From JAHJQZ01 sp963676075 (GTDB taxonomy: Bacteria > Pseudomonadota > Alphaproteobacteria > Rhizobiales > Devosiaceae), in contig CAXXNZ010000011.1 of the NCBI GenBank assembly GCA_963676075.2, positions 372,001 to 436,000 of the forward strand: a stretch of 64,000 nucleotides of DNA, read 5' to 3'. The notes beneath the pieces are model-generated. The model was not told where the DNA came from. It did no database searches and was given only the letters and a program-made list of their open reading frames with translations. Below are positions 54,378-63,953 of this stretch, piece by piece. Numbering within the stretch: position 1 is the first letter of the stretch; each line of letters opens with the position of its first letter. Made by a program: the position numbers and the translations under genes.

Positions 54378-54539
54378 CACACGACCTTTCCCAGCAAAAC
54401 ACGGGACCTTAGGACCTTCATTCATGGTCCATTAGGGTTAATGTTCAGCTAATCCGGGCGGATCGGATTGTCGCGGAAACGGGGTGCCTTCGGCGAGCCG
54501 GCGCGATACCGCGCGCCGCGCTCGGTTCTTGCTGGCGGC

Positions 54540-55913
54540 TCAGACGCCCTGCTTTGATTTCGGACCGTTGTCCGCCGCAATGCGCGATGCCACGAGGAAG
54601 GAAAGCTCCAGCGCCTGGGATGCATTGAGGCGCGGATCGCAGCGCGTGTCGTAGCGGTTCGACAGATCGTTTTCGGTCACGGCCGAAACCCCGCCGGTGC
54701 ATTCGGTAACATCACGTCCGGTCATCTCGATATGGACGCCGCCGGCGTAGGTTCCCATTTCGCGATGCACGGCGAAGAAGTCCTCGACCTCGCCGAGCAC
54801 CAGTTCGAATGGCCGCGTCTTGTAGCCACTCTCGGTCTTGACGGTGTTACCGTGCATTGGATCACAGCACCAAACGACCTGCTGCCCCTCGGCCTTGACC
54901 GTCTCGATCAGGCGCGGCAGGTGGTCCTTAACCTTGCCGGCGCCGAAACGGGAAATCAGTGTCAGCCGCCCCGCCTCGCGATCCGGGTTGAGCTTTTCCA
55001 AAAGACGCTTGAGGTCTTCGGTTTCGAGGCTCGGGCCGCATTTGAGCCCGATCGGATTTTTGACGCCGGCGAAATACTCGACATGGGCGCCATCCGGCTG
55101 GCGGGTGCGGTCGCCGATCCACAGCATGTGTCCGGACGTGGCGTACCAGTCGTTGGTGATCGAATCCCGCCGGGTCAGCGCTTCCTCGTAACCGAGCAAC
55201 AACGCCTCGTGACTGGTGAAGAACTTGGTCTCGCGCAATTGCGGCGTATTCTCAGGGGTCAGCCCCAAAGCCCGCATGAAGGTGATGGCCTCATCGATCT
55301 TGTGCGCCAGTTCTTCATAGGCCGGATAGGCGTTCGAGGTCTTGAGGAATTCGGTTGTCCATTCGTGCACGCGGGCGAGATTGGCAAAACCGCCGTTCGC
55401 GAAGGCGCGCAAGAGGTTGAGGGTCGCCGCCGACTGCCGATAGGCATCGAGCATGCGATCCGGATTGGGCAGACGCGCCTCGGGCGTGAAGGCGATATCG
55501 TTGATGATGTCACCGCGGTAGGACGGCAGATCGACACCGTCGATGGTCTCGAAATCGGCCGAGCGCGGCTTGGCGAACTGACCGGCAACGCGGCCGACCT
55601 TGACCACTTCCTTGGTCGAACCATGGGTCAGGACAATCGCCATCTGCAGAAAAACGCGGAAGAAATCGCGGATGTGATCGGCGCCGTGCTCGCCGAAGCT
55701 CTCGGCACAGTCCCCGCCCTGCAGCAGAAACGCCTCGCCACGCGCCACCTGCGCCAGTCGCGCCTTGAGATCGCGCGCTTCGCCGGCAAACACCAGCGGC
55801 GGAAAGCTGGCCAACTGGCTCTCGGCCCGCTGCAGTGCATCCGGATCGGGATAGGCGGGCACCTGGGAAACCGGCTTGTTGCGCCAGGATTTGGGGGTCC
55901 ACGTCTCGGTCAT
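54540..55913 (-). CDS. aroG: 3-deoxy-7-phosphoheptulonate synthase, class II
   Basis: A 457-residue class II (plant/ Mycobacterium AroG type) DAHP synthase, the first step of the shikimate pathway. GEAFLLQGGDCAESF, NPIGLKCGPS, RFGAGKV and CDPMHGNT, with the metal ligands Cys, His, Glu and Asp spread across them, are diagnostic. It lies 149 nt after gor on the same strand. Confidence 0.95.
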   Translation of the reverse strand: MTETWTPKSWRNKPVSQVPAYPDPDALQRAESQLASFPPLVFAGEARDLKARLAQVARGEAFLLQGGDCAESFGEHGADHIRDFFRVFLQMAIVLTHGSTKEVVKVGRVAGQFAKPRSADFETIDGVDLPSYRGDIINDIAFTPEARLPNPDRMLDAYRQSAATLNLLRAFANGGFANLARVHEWTTEFLKTSNAYPAYEELAHKIDEAITFMRALGLTPENTPQLRETKFFTSHEALLLGYEEALTRRDSITNDWYATSGHMLWIGDRTRQPDGAHVEYFAGVKNPIGLKCGPSLETEDLKRLLEKLNPDREAGRLTLISRFGAGKVKDHLPRLIETVKAEGQQVVWCCDPMHGNTVKTESGYKTRPFELVLGEVEDFFAVHREMGTYAGGVHIEMTGRDVTECTGGVSAVTENDLSNRYDTRCDPRLNASQALELSFLVASRIAADNGPKSKQGV

Positions 55914-56062
55914 GATCTGTCACAGCCCTTGCATGCGGAACCACCTCCGCCATTGCCGGGCGGTCTACCAAGCCAAGTCGAATGTGCCAAGTTATTTGGC
56001 GCCGAAAGCCGCATCCGTCCTGAAGACGCTGTGTTCACGCCAAAAATCGTGACCAATGGCCC

Positions 56063-57430
56063 CTACTGCTTCACCCCACCCCGATAGACATAGCTCGGTG
56101 CCTTGAAGGTCACCAGTTCCTCCGCGGCTGTCGGATGAACGGCGATGGCGCGGTCGAAGTCAGCCTTTGTCGCACCCATCGCCAACGGAATGGCAACGAG
56201 CTGGATCATCTCGGCAGCGCCCTGCCCGAGAATATGCACACCGACGACCTTGCCGCCGTCCTTCTCGGTGATGAGCTTGAACATCATCTTGTCGGGCTTA
56301 TCGGAAAGCGTGTTGGTCAGCGGACGGAAACGCGTCACCCAGACATCGATATCGCCAAGCTTGGCTGCCGCTTCGTCTTCCGGCAGGCCGACCGTGCCGA
56401 TTTCCGGCTCCGAGAACACCGCCGTCGGGATCAGGGAATGATCGACGGCAGTCGGGTTGTCGTTGAAAACGGCTTCGGCAAATGCTGCACCCTCGCGAAT
56501 GGCGACCGGTGTCAGTTCGGCGCGCCCCGTTACGTCTCCGACCGCGTAGATCGACGGCACGGACGTCTGCGAATAGGCATCGACTGCAATGATGCCCTTG
56601 TCGTTCATCTTCACGCCAACCTCTTCGAGGCCCATATGGCGCGTCGCCGGCCAACGGCCGGTGGCAAACATCACCGCGCCGAAGGTTTCGCTGTCGCCGG
56701 AACGGAACGTCGCCTTGATGCCGTGGTCGCCATGGGTCAGCCGATCGATCGAGTTTTCGAACCGGAAGGTAATGCCGCGCCGCGCCATCGCTTCATGCAG
56801 ATCTTTCCGCAGGTCGGGATCGAAGCCCCTCAGGACATTATCGCGGCGATAGCACAGGGTGGTCTTGACCCCGAGACCGGCGAAGATGCCGGCGAACTCC
56901 ACCGCCACATATCCTGCGCCCTCGATAAGGATCGATCCGGGCAGCGTCTTGAGCTCGAAAGCCTCGTTCGAAGTGATACCGAGCTCAGCGCCGGGAATAT
57001 CCGGTTTCATGGGAGCGCCACCGGTGGCAACCAGAATATAACGGGTTTCGAGGGTCCGCCCTTCCTTGACCAGGTGCACGCTGTTCGGACCGGTTACCTC
57101 GCCGCGATCCCTGATGACCTCGACGCCGGCATTGGTCAAAAGGTTGCCGTAGATGCCTTCCAGCCGGGCGATCTCCTTGTCCTTGTTGGACTTGAGCGTC
57201 GACCAGTCGAAATTCGCATCGATGGTCCAACCGTAGGCCGGCCCCACCTCGAACAGTTCCGGGAAGCGCGAGGCGTGGACAAAATGCTTCTTGGGCACGC
57301 AGCCGCGAATGACACAGGTTCCGCCATAGCGATACTCCTCGATGATCGCCACTTTGGCGCCGTAGGTCGCTGCCATGCGCGCTGCCCGGACGCCGCCTGA
57401 ACCGCCGCCGATCACGATGAGATCGTACAT
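56063..57430 (-). CDS. gor: Glutathione reductase
   Basis: A 455-residue flavoprotein disulfide reductase that keeps glutathione reduced with NADPH. FAD motif GGGSGGVRAARMA, redox pair CVIRGCVPKK, NADPH motif GAGYVAVEFAGIFAGLG, and the C-terminal catalytic HPTAAEELV match Gor rather than lipoamide dehydrogenase. The ATG at 57430 has AGAGGAAAA upstream. It could support the glutathione-linked functions suggested elsewhere in the window. Confidence 0.92.
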   Translation of the reverse strand: MYDLIVIGGGSGGVRAARMAATYGAKVAIIEEYRYGGTCVIRGCVPKKHFVHASRFPELFEVGPAYGWTIDANFDWSTLKSNKDKEIARLEGIYGNLLTNAGVEVIRDRGEVTGPNSVHLVKEGRTLETRYILVATGGAPMKPDIPGAELGITSNEAFELKTLPGSILIEGAGYVAVEFAGIFAGLGVKTTLCYRRDNVLRGFDPDLRKDLHEAMARRGITFRFENSIDRLTHGDHGIKATFRSGDSETFGAVMFATGRWPATRHMGLEEVGVKMNDKGIIAVDAYSQTSVPSIYAVGDVTGRAELTPVAIREGAAFAEAVFNDNPTAVDHSLIPTAVFSEPEIGTVGLPEDEAAAKLGDIDVWVTRFRPLTNTLSDKPDKMMFKLITEKDGGKVVGVHILGQGAAEMIQLVAIPLAMGATKADFDRAIAVHPTAAEELVTFKAPSYVYRGGVKQ

Positions 57431-57625
57431 GTCGTTTTCCTCTTTGTTCGGACAAAGCCGAAAGCACAAAAGCGCCAGTGAGACAAGTCGCGCGCCGCCT
57501 CACAAATGCGGGATAGTTCTGCATCTGCGAACCCGACGCCAACACGGCCTGGCGCCAATCCGCCCCGTTCTGTTGTCGCAACGGCGCGGCTTGCCGGGTT
57601 CGCTGGTGTGTGAGACAAGCCGCCC

Positions 57626-58243
57626 ATGAGCGAACCCATAGCTTCAGAGCCGATCAGACACTCTCTTGTCGAAGATGCACAGGGCATTGCCTTCGGCTCG
57701 CTGACCGCATCGTTCGGCCTGTTGATCCTCACCCATCTCGGATTGGTGACGGGACAAACCGCCGGACTGGCCGTTCTGATCTCCTATGCAACCGGCTGGA
57801 GTTTCGGGGCTGTGTTTTTCGTCATCAACCTGCCCTTTTATTGGTTCGGCTATCGCCGCCTCGGTCTGACCTTCGTCATCAAGAGCTTCGTGTCAGTCGC
57901 TCTCGTTTCGCTGCTGACGCTCTACATGCCGGTCTGGGTCGTGTTCGAATCGATCAATCCGGTCGTCGGCGCCATCCTGACCGGCGCAATCACCGGCACT
58001 GCACTGCTGGCGCTGTTCCGCCATGGCGCCAGTCTTGGCGGCATCGGCATTCTGGCGCTCTACCTGCAGGACAAAACGGGGTTCCGCGCCGGCTACACCC
58101 AGCTGATCTTCGATGCCGTGCTGTTCGCCGTCGCATTGCTGCTGCGCGATCCGATAACCGTGGCGCTCTCGGTGCTGGGGGCGGCCGTGCTCGATCTCGT
58201 CATCGCCATCAATCATCGGCGCGACCGCTACGTCGCAACCTGA
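57626..58243 (+). CDS. YitT family membrane protein
   Basis: A 205-residue protein with five or six helices and the conserved GLVTGQTAGLAVLISYATG and FFVINLPFYWFGYRRLGLTF segments of the YitT/DUF161 family. It lacks the C-terminal DUF2179 domain of the longer members. Function not established. Divergent from gor. Confidence 0.85.
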   Translation: MSEPIASEPIRHSLVEDAQGIAFGSLTASFGLLILTHLGLVTGQTAGLAVLISYATGWSFGAVFFVINLPFYWFGYRRLGLTFVIKSFVSVALVSLLTLYMPVWVVFESINPVVGAILTGAITGTALLALFRHGASLGGIGILALYLQDKTGFRAGYTQLIFDAVLFAVALLLRDPITVALSVLGAAVLDLVIAINHRRDRYVAT

Positions 58244-58270
58244 AGAAGCGCCCCTCTCGTTCAATTGAAA

Positions 58271-58297
58271 AAGGCGCGGTCCCGACGACCGCGCCTT
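58271..58297. terminator. Bidirectional terminator between yitT-like and DUF2059 genes
   Basis: AAGGCGCGGT and ACCGCGCCTT form a ten-pair stem with a seven-base loop. On the reverse strand TTTTTCAA follows, so it mainly serves the DUF2059 gene; on the forward strand TTGTCTTC follows. Confidence 0.85.
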
Positions 58298-58328
58298 GTC
58301 TTCAAAACCTGTGTCGATAATTCGCCAG

Positions 58329-58850
58329 CTAGAGCTTGGCGCCGCCGGCAACCAGATCGGCACGGACCCGCGCGTAGAACTCGGTTCTCATGTTCTGCTC
58401 ATAGAGCTGATAGAGCTGGACGATGTTCTGATCGATCGTCGACTGCAAGCCGGCGAGCTTCTGACCGGTCGGCGTTTCATAGAACGCGTTCATTTCCTTG
58501 AGTTCATCCATCGAGAACCGCAGCGCATAAACGCGAGCAAACTGGTTGAGCACCTCGTCCTTCTGCTTGGCAAAATAGGCGATTGCATCACCGATGGCCT
58601 TGTTCGACTGTTCCTCGAGATCCGGGTTCTGCTTGAGGATCTGATCGGAAACGTCGATGCCGGTCTGGATCAACGTCTGCTCGAACGTCGTGATCTTGTA
58701 GCTGAGATCGACGAACTTGCGCGCCACGGCGATATGATCCGGCGACAGTTCCTGTGCCGAAGCGGTGAGCGGCGCCATTCCGCCCGCGACCACCAGGGCA
58801 AGGACAAGGGCGGCAAAGCGCTGCGCTACGTGGCGAAGAGTTGCGTGCAT
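58329..58850 (-). CDS. DUF2059 domain-containing exported protein
   Basis: A 173-residue protein with a signal peptide (to about residue 32, ending LTASA) and the helical DUF2059 domain (about 85-160, with RVYALRFSMDELKEMNAFYETPTGQKL). The function is unknown; the gene is commonly found beside rpiA in Hyphomicrobiales. It starts 30 nt after the rpiA stop, with GGAGG upstream. Confidence 0.88.
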   Translation of the reverse strand: MHATLRHVAQRFAALVLALVVAGGMAPLTASAQELSPDHIAVARKFVDLSYKITTFEQTLIQTGIDVSDQILKQNPDLEEQSNKAIGDAIAYFAKQKDEVLNQFARVYALRFSMDELKEMNAFYETPTGQKLAGLQSTIDQNIVQLYQLYEQNMRTEFYARVRADLVAGGAKL

Positions 58851-58880
58851 TGCGGAGAAACCTCCAGTTTCTGGCGCCGG

Positions 58881-59573
58881 TCAGGCACCGAGCTTTGTGA
58901 TTGTGCCGTTATCGGCAAAATAGGCCGTCTTGCATATCCCGAGGAACAGCCCATGCTGAACCAACCCCGGAATTTCAAGCAGGGCACTTGAGAGCGCTTG
59001 TGGCTCGGAAATACGGCCAAAAGACGCATCGAGAATGAAATGGCCGCCGTCAGTGACGAACGCGCTGCCGTCCGGCTTGACTCGCTGGACGATTTCGCCG
59101 CTGCAGCCGAATTCACGCGCGACCGCTTCGACAGCGCGGGTCGTCGTCGCCGCGGCAAAGGGATTGATCTCGATCGGCAGTGGGAAGCGTCCCAGCGCTT
59201 CGACCTTTTTGGAGCCGTCGGCGATCACCACCATACGGCGCGACGCGGTTGCGACGATTTTCTCGCGCAACAAAGCACCACCGCCACCCTTGATGAGATT
59301 GAGGTCAGCGTCGACCTCGTCGGCACCGTCAACCGTCAGGTCGAGCATGCCGACCTCGTCGAGTTCGGCAACAGGAATATTGAGGCGCCGCGCCTGCTCT
59401 TCGGTGGCAATCGAGGTCGCCACGCAGATGCAATCCAGCCCGGCCCCAACTCTCTCACCGACAAGATCCACGAAGTGTTTTGCCGTCGACCCGGTTCCTA
59501 ACCCGAGCTTCATCCCGGGTCTGACTTCATCAATAACGGCTTCAGCGACCCGGCGCTTGTCGACATCCTGCAT
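58881..59573 (-). CDS. rpiA: Ribose-5-phosphate isomerase A
   Basis: A 230-residue enzyme that interconverts ribose 5-phosphate and ribulose 5-phosphate. GLGTGSTAKHFVDL, TVDGADEVD, KGGGGALLREKI and the DGS-KK segment hold the substrate and the catalytic Glu and Lys. The ATG at 59573 is chosen over a frame 27 codons longer that is not protein-like. Confidence 0.96.
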   Translation of the reverse strand: MQDVDKRRVAEAVIDEVRPGMKLGLGTGSTAKHFVDLVGERVGAGLDCICVATSIATEEQARRLNIPVAELDEVGMLDLTVDGADEVDADLNLIKGGGGALLREKIVATASRRMVVIADGSKKVEALGRFPLPIEINPFAAATTTRAVEAVAREFGCSGEIVQRVKPDGSAFVTDGGHFILDASFGRISEPQALSSALLEIPGLVQHGLFLGICKTAYFADNGTITKLGA

Positions 59574-59611
59574 TTGGCTGGTTCCCTGAGCGCGGCGGCT
59601 CCTCCCGCGCA

Positions 59612-59684
59612 CTTCACGGCTCTGTGAAGCGCAATCGACACCAGTTTGCAACACATTAATAATTGTAGTTCACAAAGTGTGAAC
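59612..59684. promoter_or_regulatory. Two palindromes between rpiA and the L,D-transpeptidase gene
   Basis: CTTCAC-GGCTCT-GTGAAG (59612-59629, extended by GCG/CGC) and GTTCACA-AAG-TGTGAAC (59668-59684) share the half-site TTCAC/GTGAA. Both are perfect in their arms. They lie between two divergent genes and could be operators of one unidentified regulator. Confidence 0.45.
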
Positions 59685-59790
59685 GCTGGCGCAGAGCGAG
59701 TCTTTTCAAGCGTCTGCGAAACGCTTATTGAGACGAAATGCCGCTTGGCAAGTACGGATTCGCAGCAGCGATATCAGGGGAACTGAAAAT

Positions 59791-60393
59791 ATGAAGGCAA
59801 TAAGGCAGTTATTTGCGTTGGCAATCGCCGTGCTCATTGGCCTTGCGACGGTCACGCAGGCGTTTGCAGCGCTTATTTACGTGCCTGAAGTCGACAGGTG
59901 GGTCGAGGGCGGCAATGCCGGTCTATCTCCGGGCAATTCTGCCCGCAGCAGTTCGATTCATCGTAAGATTGTCGACTATGACACCAAACTCAAGCCGGGC
60001 ACGATCGTTGTGGAAACCTCCGAGCGGAGGCTCTATTTCGTTCTCGACGGTGGCAAGGCGGTCAAGTACGGCATTGGCGTCGGCCGCGATGGCTTCCGCT
60101 GGTCCGGCACACACAAGATCACGCGCAAGGCCGAGTGGCCGGGCTGGACGCCGCCGCCGGCAATGCGCAAGCGTGTACCCGGCCTGCCCGCTTACATGGA
60201 AGGTGGCCCGGAAAATCCGCTCGGAGCCCGCGCCCTTTACATCGGTTCGACGCTTTACCGTCTGCACGGCACGTCCGAACCCTGGACGATCGGAGAGGCG
60301 GTCTCTTCGGGCTGCATCCGGCTGACCAACGAAGACATCATCGATCTTTACGATCGCGTCCAAGTCGGTTCCCGCGTGGTCGTTCGCCAGTAG
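59791..60393 (+). CDS. L,D-transpeptidase (YkuD domain)
   Basis: A 200-residue exported enzyme. The signal peptide ends about residue 27 (TQAFA); the YkuD domain (about 70-200) has the catalytic YRLHGTSEP...SSGCIRLTNEDI with His and Cys in place. It cross-links peptidoglycan or attaches proteins to it in the periplasm. ATG at 59791 with AGGGGAAC upstream. Confidence 0.93.
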   Translation: MKAIRQLFALAIAVLIGLATVTQAFAALIYVPEVDRWVEGGNAGLSPGNSARSSSIHRKIVDYDTKLKPGTIVVETSERRLYFVLDGGKAVKYGIGVGRDGFRWSGTHKITRKAEWPGWTPPPAMRKRVPGLPAYMEGGPENPLGARALYIGSTLYRLHGTSEPWTIGEAVSSGCIRLTNEDIIDLYDRVQVGSRVVVRQ

Positions 60394-60418
60394 CGAATCA
60401 CAACCGTAAATCGCTTTC

Positions 60419-60444
60419 GAGGCCGGCCATGTGCCGGCCTCTTT
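60419..60444 (+). terminator. Terminator of the L,D-transpeptidase gene
   Basis: GAGGCCGGC pairs with GCCGGCCTC over a five-base loop, followed by TTTCATGTT, 26 nt after the stop. Confidence 0.8.
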
Positions 60445-60520
60445 CATGTTCGCTCGATTGTGAGCGATTGCGCGCAGCGCTCGTCTATGCCGGCGCCGCC
60501 GACACGATTATGGTCGCCAG

Positions 60521-61537
60521 ATGAATTCGACACACACCAGCTCCGGCACGCCGCTCATCGACAGCTATGGTCGCCACGTCACCTATCTGAGGATGTCGGT
60601 GACCGATCGCTGCGACTTTCGCTGCACCTACTGCATGTCCGAACGCATGCAGTTCCTGCCAAAACGCGAAATCCTGAGCTTCGAGGAACTCGAGACCATC
60701 GCCCTCGCCTTCATGCGGCGTGGCGTCAGGAAATTGCGCCTGACCGGCGGCGAGCCTCTTGTCCGACGCGACATCATGGATCTGATCACAGCGCTTGGCC
60801 GCCATGTGGGGTCCGGGCTCGACGAACTGACGCTGACGACAAATGCAAGCCGCCTCGCCGAATACGCCGAGGCCCTCGCGGCTGCCGGCGTCAGGCGTGT
60901 CAATGTTTCGCTCGACAGCCGCGATCCGGAGCGCTTTGCCGCCATAACGCGGCGTGGCCGACTTGATCAGGTACTTGCGGGCATCGCGGCAGCCAAGGCC
61001 GCCGGGCTGGCGGTCAAGATCAATATGGTGGCTTTGGCCGGGATCAACGAGGACGAGATTGCCGGCATGCTCGTATGGGCCCACGAAAATGGCCACGACC
61101 TGACCTTGATCGAGGCCATGCCGCTCGGCGAAACCGGCATGGACCGCATGGCCGCGCACCTGCCACTGGCCGAGGTGCGCGATCGCCTCGCCACCCAATT
61201 CACCCTCGACAGGCTCGCACACGGAACCGGCGGACCGGCGCGCTATTTCTCGGTCGCCGAAACGGGTGGCCGGCTCGGCTTCATCACCCCGCTCAGCCAT
61301 AATTTCTGCGAAAGCTGCAACCGTGTCCGGTTGACCGCGACCGGCAAGCTCTACTTGTGCCTTGGCCAGGAAGATCATGTCGACCTGCGCAGCGCCTATC
61401 GGGACAGCGGCCTTGCCGGCGTCGACGCGGCTCTGGACCATGCGATGATCATCAAACCGCGCGGTCATGATTTTGAGGTTGGGCGCACTGGCATGGCCGG
61501 AGATCCCGGACGGCATATGTCAGTGACAGGGGGATAA
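60521..61537 (+). CDS. moaA: GTP 3',8-cyclase (molybdenum cofactor biosynthesis)
   Basis: A 338-residue radical-SAM enzyme that makes the first intermediate of molybdopterin. The SAM cluster cysteines are C31, C35 and C38 (CDFRCTYC); the second cluster is in NFCESCNRVRLTATGKLYLC. It ends with the GG needed for MoaA activity. moaC and other moa genes are not adjacent. Confidence 0.96.
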   Translation: MNSTHTSSGTPLIDSYGRHVTYLRMSVTDRCDFRCTYCMSERMQFLPKREILSFEELETIALAFMRRGVRKLRLTGGEPLVRRDIMDLITALGRHVGSGLDELTLTTNASRLAEYAEALAAAGVRRVNVSLDSRDPERFAAITRRGRLDQVLAGIAAAKAAGLAVKINMVALAGINEDEIAGMLVWAHENGHDLTLIEAMPLGETGMDRMAAHLPLAEVRDRLATQFTLDRLAHGTGGPARYFSVAETGGRLGFITPLSHNFCESCNRVRLTATGKLYLCLGQEDHVDLRSAYRDSGLAGVDAALDHAMIIKPRGHDFEVGRTGMAGDPGRHMSVTGG

Positions 61538-61594
61538 AAGCTCGGCCCCCGGCGGCACCGGAACTGCAGCGCATCGGTGATGTCCGAGCGAGCG

Positions 61595-62071
61595 TCACTC
61601 TTCGACCGAAATGTACTCCAGCGGCAGTTCGGTCGTGTACTTCATCTGATGCATGGCGAAGGACGAACTGACGTCGGTCAGCGCGATCTTGGAGATCAGC
61701 TTCTTGTAGAAGGCATCATAGGCCGAGATGTCGGGAACCGCGATGCGCAGCAGGTAATCCACATCCCCGCTCATGCGGTAGAACTCTACCACTTCGGGAC
61801 ATTCGTCGATCACGGTGGAAAATCTGCGCATCCACGCGTCGTTGTGTTCGTTGGTCTTGACGGCCACGAAGACGGTGACGCCGGCATTGACCTTGGCCGG
61901 ATTGAGCAGCGCCACTCGGCGACGGATAACGCCGTCTTCTTCCATTTTCTGGATGCGTCGCCAGCATGGGGTTGTCGAAAGCCCGACTTTCTTACCGATT
62001 TCCGCCACGGGGAGCGTTGTATCTCGCTGCAGGATTGAGAGGATTTTCCGATCGATCTTGTCCAGCGCCAC
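61595..62071 (-). CDS. Lrp/AsnC family transcriptional regulator
   Basis: A 158-residue regulator with an N-terminal helix-turn-helix (LDKIDRKILSILQRD...GLSTTPCWRRIQKME) and a C-terminal RAM ligand domain. GTG at 62071 is preferred: GGGGGACC lies eight bases upstream and the family usually begins near LDxIDRKIL; ATGs 24-36 bases earlier are also open. It is divergent from the histidine kinase gene and its targets are unknown. Confidence 0.9.
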   Translation of the reverse strand: MALDKIDRKILSILQRDTTLPVAEIGKKVGLSTTPCWRRIQKMEEDGVIRRRVALLNPAKVNAGVTVFVAVKTNEHNDAWMRRFSTVIDECPEVVEFYRMSGDVDYLLRIAVPDISAYDAFYKKLISKIALTDVSSSFAMHQMKYTTELPLEYISVEE

Positions 62072-62289
62072 TTTTGGTCCCCCGTAGACAAACATTCCAA
62101 TGCGCATGCCATCTCTGCACGTATCGGGAAAGGCAGCGCACGAAAGGCCTTATTCAACGCAACATTGTTCCACATGTCAACGGCAACTCAGTGTCGCATT
62201 CCCCTCAAGGATATCCCTCGGCAGAAACGAGCTATTAACCACGCGCATTTAGGCTTTGGGCGGCGCAAGTCAGTTGTTTTCCGCGCCGC

Positions 62290-63828
62290 GTGAGTGAAGA
62301 TATGCCGCGTACTCTGGCAAACAATCCCAATGAGAACGCCGAGAGGCATCGGCTGAACAAACGCAATGTTCAGCGAGCCGTTTTCGACGCGCGCCAGCGG
62401 CTGACCTCAGCCAGCGGCACGCGGTCGTCCTTCGACTTCGAGCTTTTGCAGGAATATGCGTCCTCGCGCCTGTCGGCAGGCTGGGCTCTGCCGTTGCTGA
62501 TGGCGATTCTTGCGTTGTTCGCCTCAATCTGGGTGGCGCCGATCGTCGCCCTGATCTGGGCAGGTTCTGTCGCCGCCACCAACACGTTCGTGGTGCTTTT
62601 GTGCCGGCGCTTCATATCTCAGCAAGCCGAGAATTTCGACGCAAAGCGCTGGACAACCGCTTTCGTCATCGGAGAATCGGTATTCGGCCTCAGCTGGACG
62701 CTGCTGGTGCTGTTCCTGTTCACCCCGGCGCGCGAGGGGGTGTCGGTCATCACCTTCGCCCTGCTTCTGATCGGCGTTGCCGCAAACACCGTTTCGACCC
62801 GCTCGCTGCCGGGGGCGACACTGGTCAGCACCGCGCCCGCAACACTTGCCGTCAGCGTGGCGCTGCTGACCCTCAACGACCCTCTGGCCTATTCGATGGC
62901 TGTCATTGCGATCGGCGCCGAGGTGTTCTTCTTTTTCCTGGCGCGTCGGCTCAACGCCTCGGCCATCGACACCCTGAAGCACCAGGCGGAAAAGGACGCA
63001 CTGATTTTCGAGCTTGAAGATGCGCGCAACATGTCCGAGGAAGCCCGTCGCCAGGCCGAACGCGCCAATATCGCCAAGTCGAGTTTCCTCGCCACGATGA
63101 GCCACGAGCTACGCACCCCGCTCAATGCCATCATCGGCTTCTCCGAAGTGCTCAAGTCTGAATTGCTCGGCCCACACCAGGTGCCGCAATACAAGGAATA
63201 TGCGGGCGACATTCACAGCTCCGGCCAGCATCTTCTGAACCTCATCAACGAACTGCTGGATCTCTCCCGCATCGAAGCAGGCAAATACGAACTCAACGAG
63301 GAAGCCATCTCCCTGGTCGACATCACCGAGGATTGCCGACGGATGCTCGAGATCCGCGCCAATGCCAAATCGATCGAGGTCACCGCACGCTACGGCGAGA
63401 ACATGCCCAAGCTCTGGGCCGACGAGCGGGCCGTGCGCCAGGTGGTGCTCAACCTGATGTCGAACGCCATCAAGTTCACCCCGCAGTCTGGCAAGATCCA
63501 GCTCGTCGTCGATCGTTCGGGCGACGGCGGCGAGTACATCTCGGTCAGGGACAACGGTCCGGGCATCCCGGAAAACGAGATCGAGACCGTGCTCACCTCG
63601 TTCGGACAGGGCTCGCTGGCCCAGAAAACAGCCGAACAGGGCGCCGGACTCGGCCTCCCCATTGTCCAGCAGATCATGGAACTGCACCAGGGCCGGTTCG
63701 ATCTGTTCTCCAAGCTGAGGTTCGGCACCGAGGTCATCGCCACCTTCCCGCGGGCCCGCTGCATGGATGCTATCGCCGCCGTGCACGAAAAGCGCAACCA
63801 GCTCGAAATCTACAACGAGGCGAGCTGA
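62290..63828 (+). CDS. Sensor histidine kinase (PdhS/PleC-like)
   Basis: A 512-residue kinase. A hydrophobic N-terminal region (about 64-218) makes about six helices; a coiled coil (about 228-262) leads to the HisKA domain with His272 in ATMSHELRTPLNAIIGF. The HATPase domain has the N box (NLMSNAIKFTP) and G boxes (DNGPGIP, GAGLGLPI). The dimer region is of the type found in alphaproteobacterial PdhS/PleC/DivJ cell-cycle kinases, but the sensor is different, so the role is not settled. No response regulator is adjacent. It begins with GTG; an ATG twelve bases later is also possible. Confidence 0.88.
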   Translation: MSEDMPRTLANNPNENAERHRLNKRNVQRAVFDARQRLTSASGTRSSFDFELLQEYASSRLSAGWALPLLMAILALFASIWVAPIVALIWAGSVAATNTFVVLLCRRFISQQAENFDAKRWTTAFVIGESVFGLSWTLLVLFLFTPAREGVSVITFALLLIGVAANTVSTRSLPGATLVSTAPATLAVSVALLTLNDPLAYSMAVIAIGAEVFFFFLARRLNASAIDTLKHQAEKDALIFELEDARNMSEEARRQAERANIAKSSFLATMSHELRTPLNAIIGFSEVLKSELLGPHQVPQYKEYAGDIHSSGQHLLNLINELLDLSRIEAGKYELNEEAISLVDITEDCRRMLEIRANAKSIEVTARYGENMPKLWADERAVRQVVLNLMSNAIKFTPQSGKIQLVVDRSGDGGEYISVRDNGPGIPENEIETVLTSFGQGSLAQKTAEQGAGLGLPIVQQIMELHQGRFDLFSKLRFGTEVIATFPRARCMDAIAAVHEKRNQLEIYNEAS

Positions 63829-63953
63829 GCAGGCTCCGGCAATCCGACAGCGCTTCTTGCTGCGGGATGCGCCAAAGTCCCGGCGCCAAGGTTTTGCCGC
63901 AGCCCATATATCGCACGTCGTGATATGGTTTCACCGCTTTCGCGGAGGCTCCC

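Noticed and set aside
54732..56087. Forward frame of 451 codons
   Set aside because: Antisense to class II DAHP synthase.
56135..57400. Forward frame of 421 codons
   Set aside because: Antisense to glutathione reductase.
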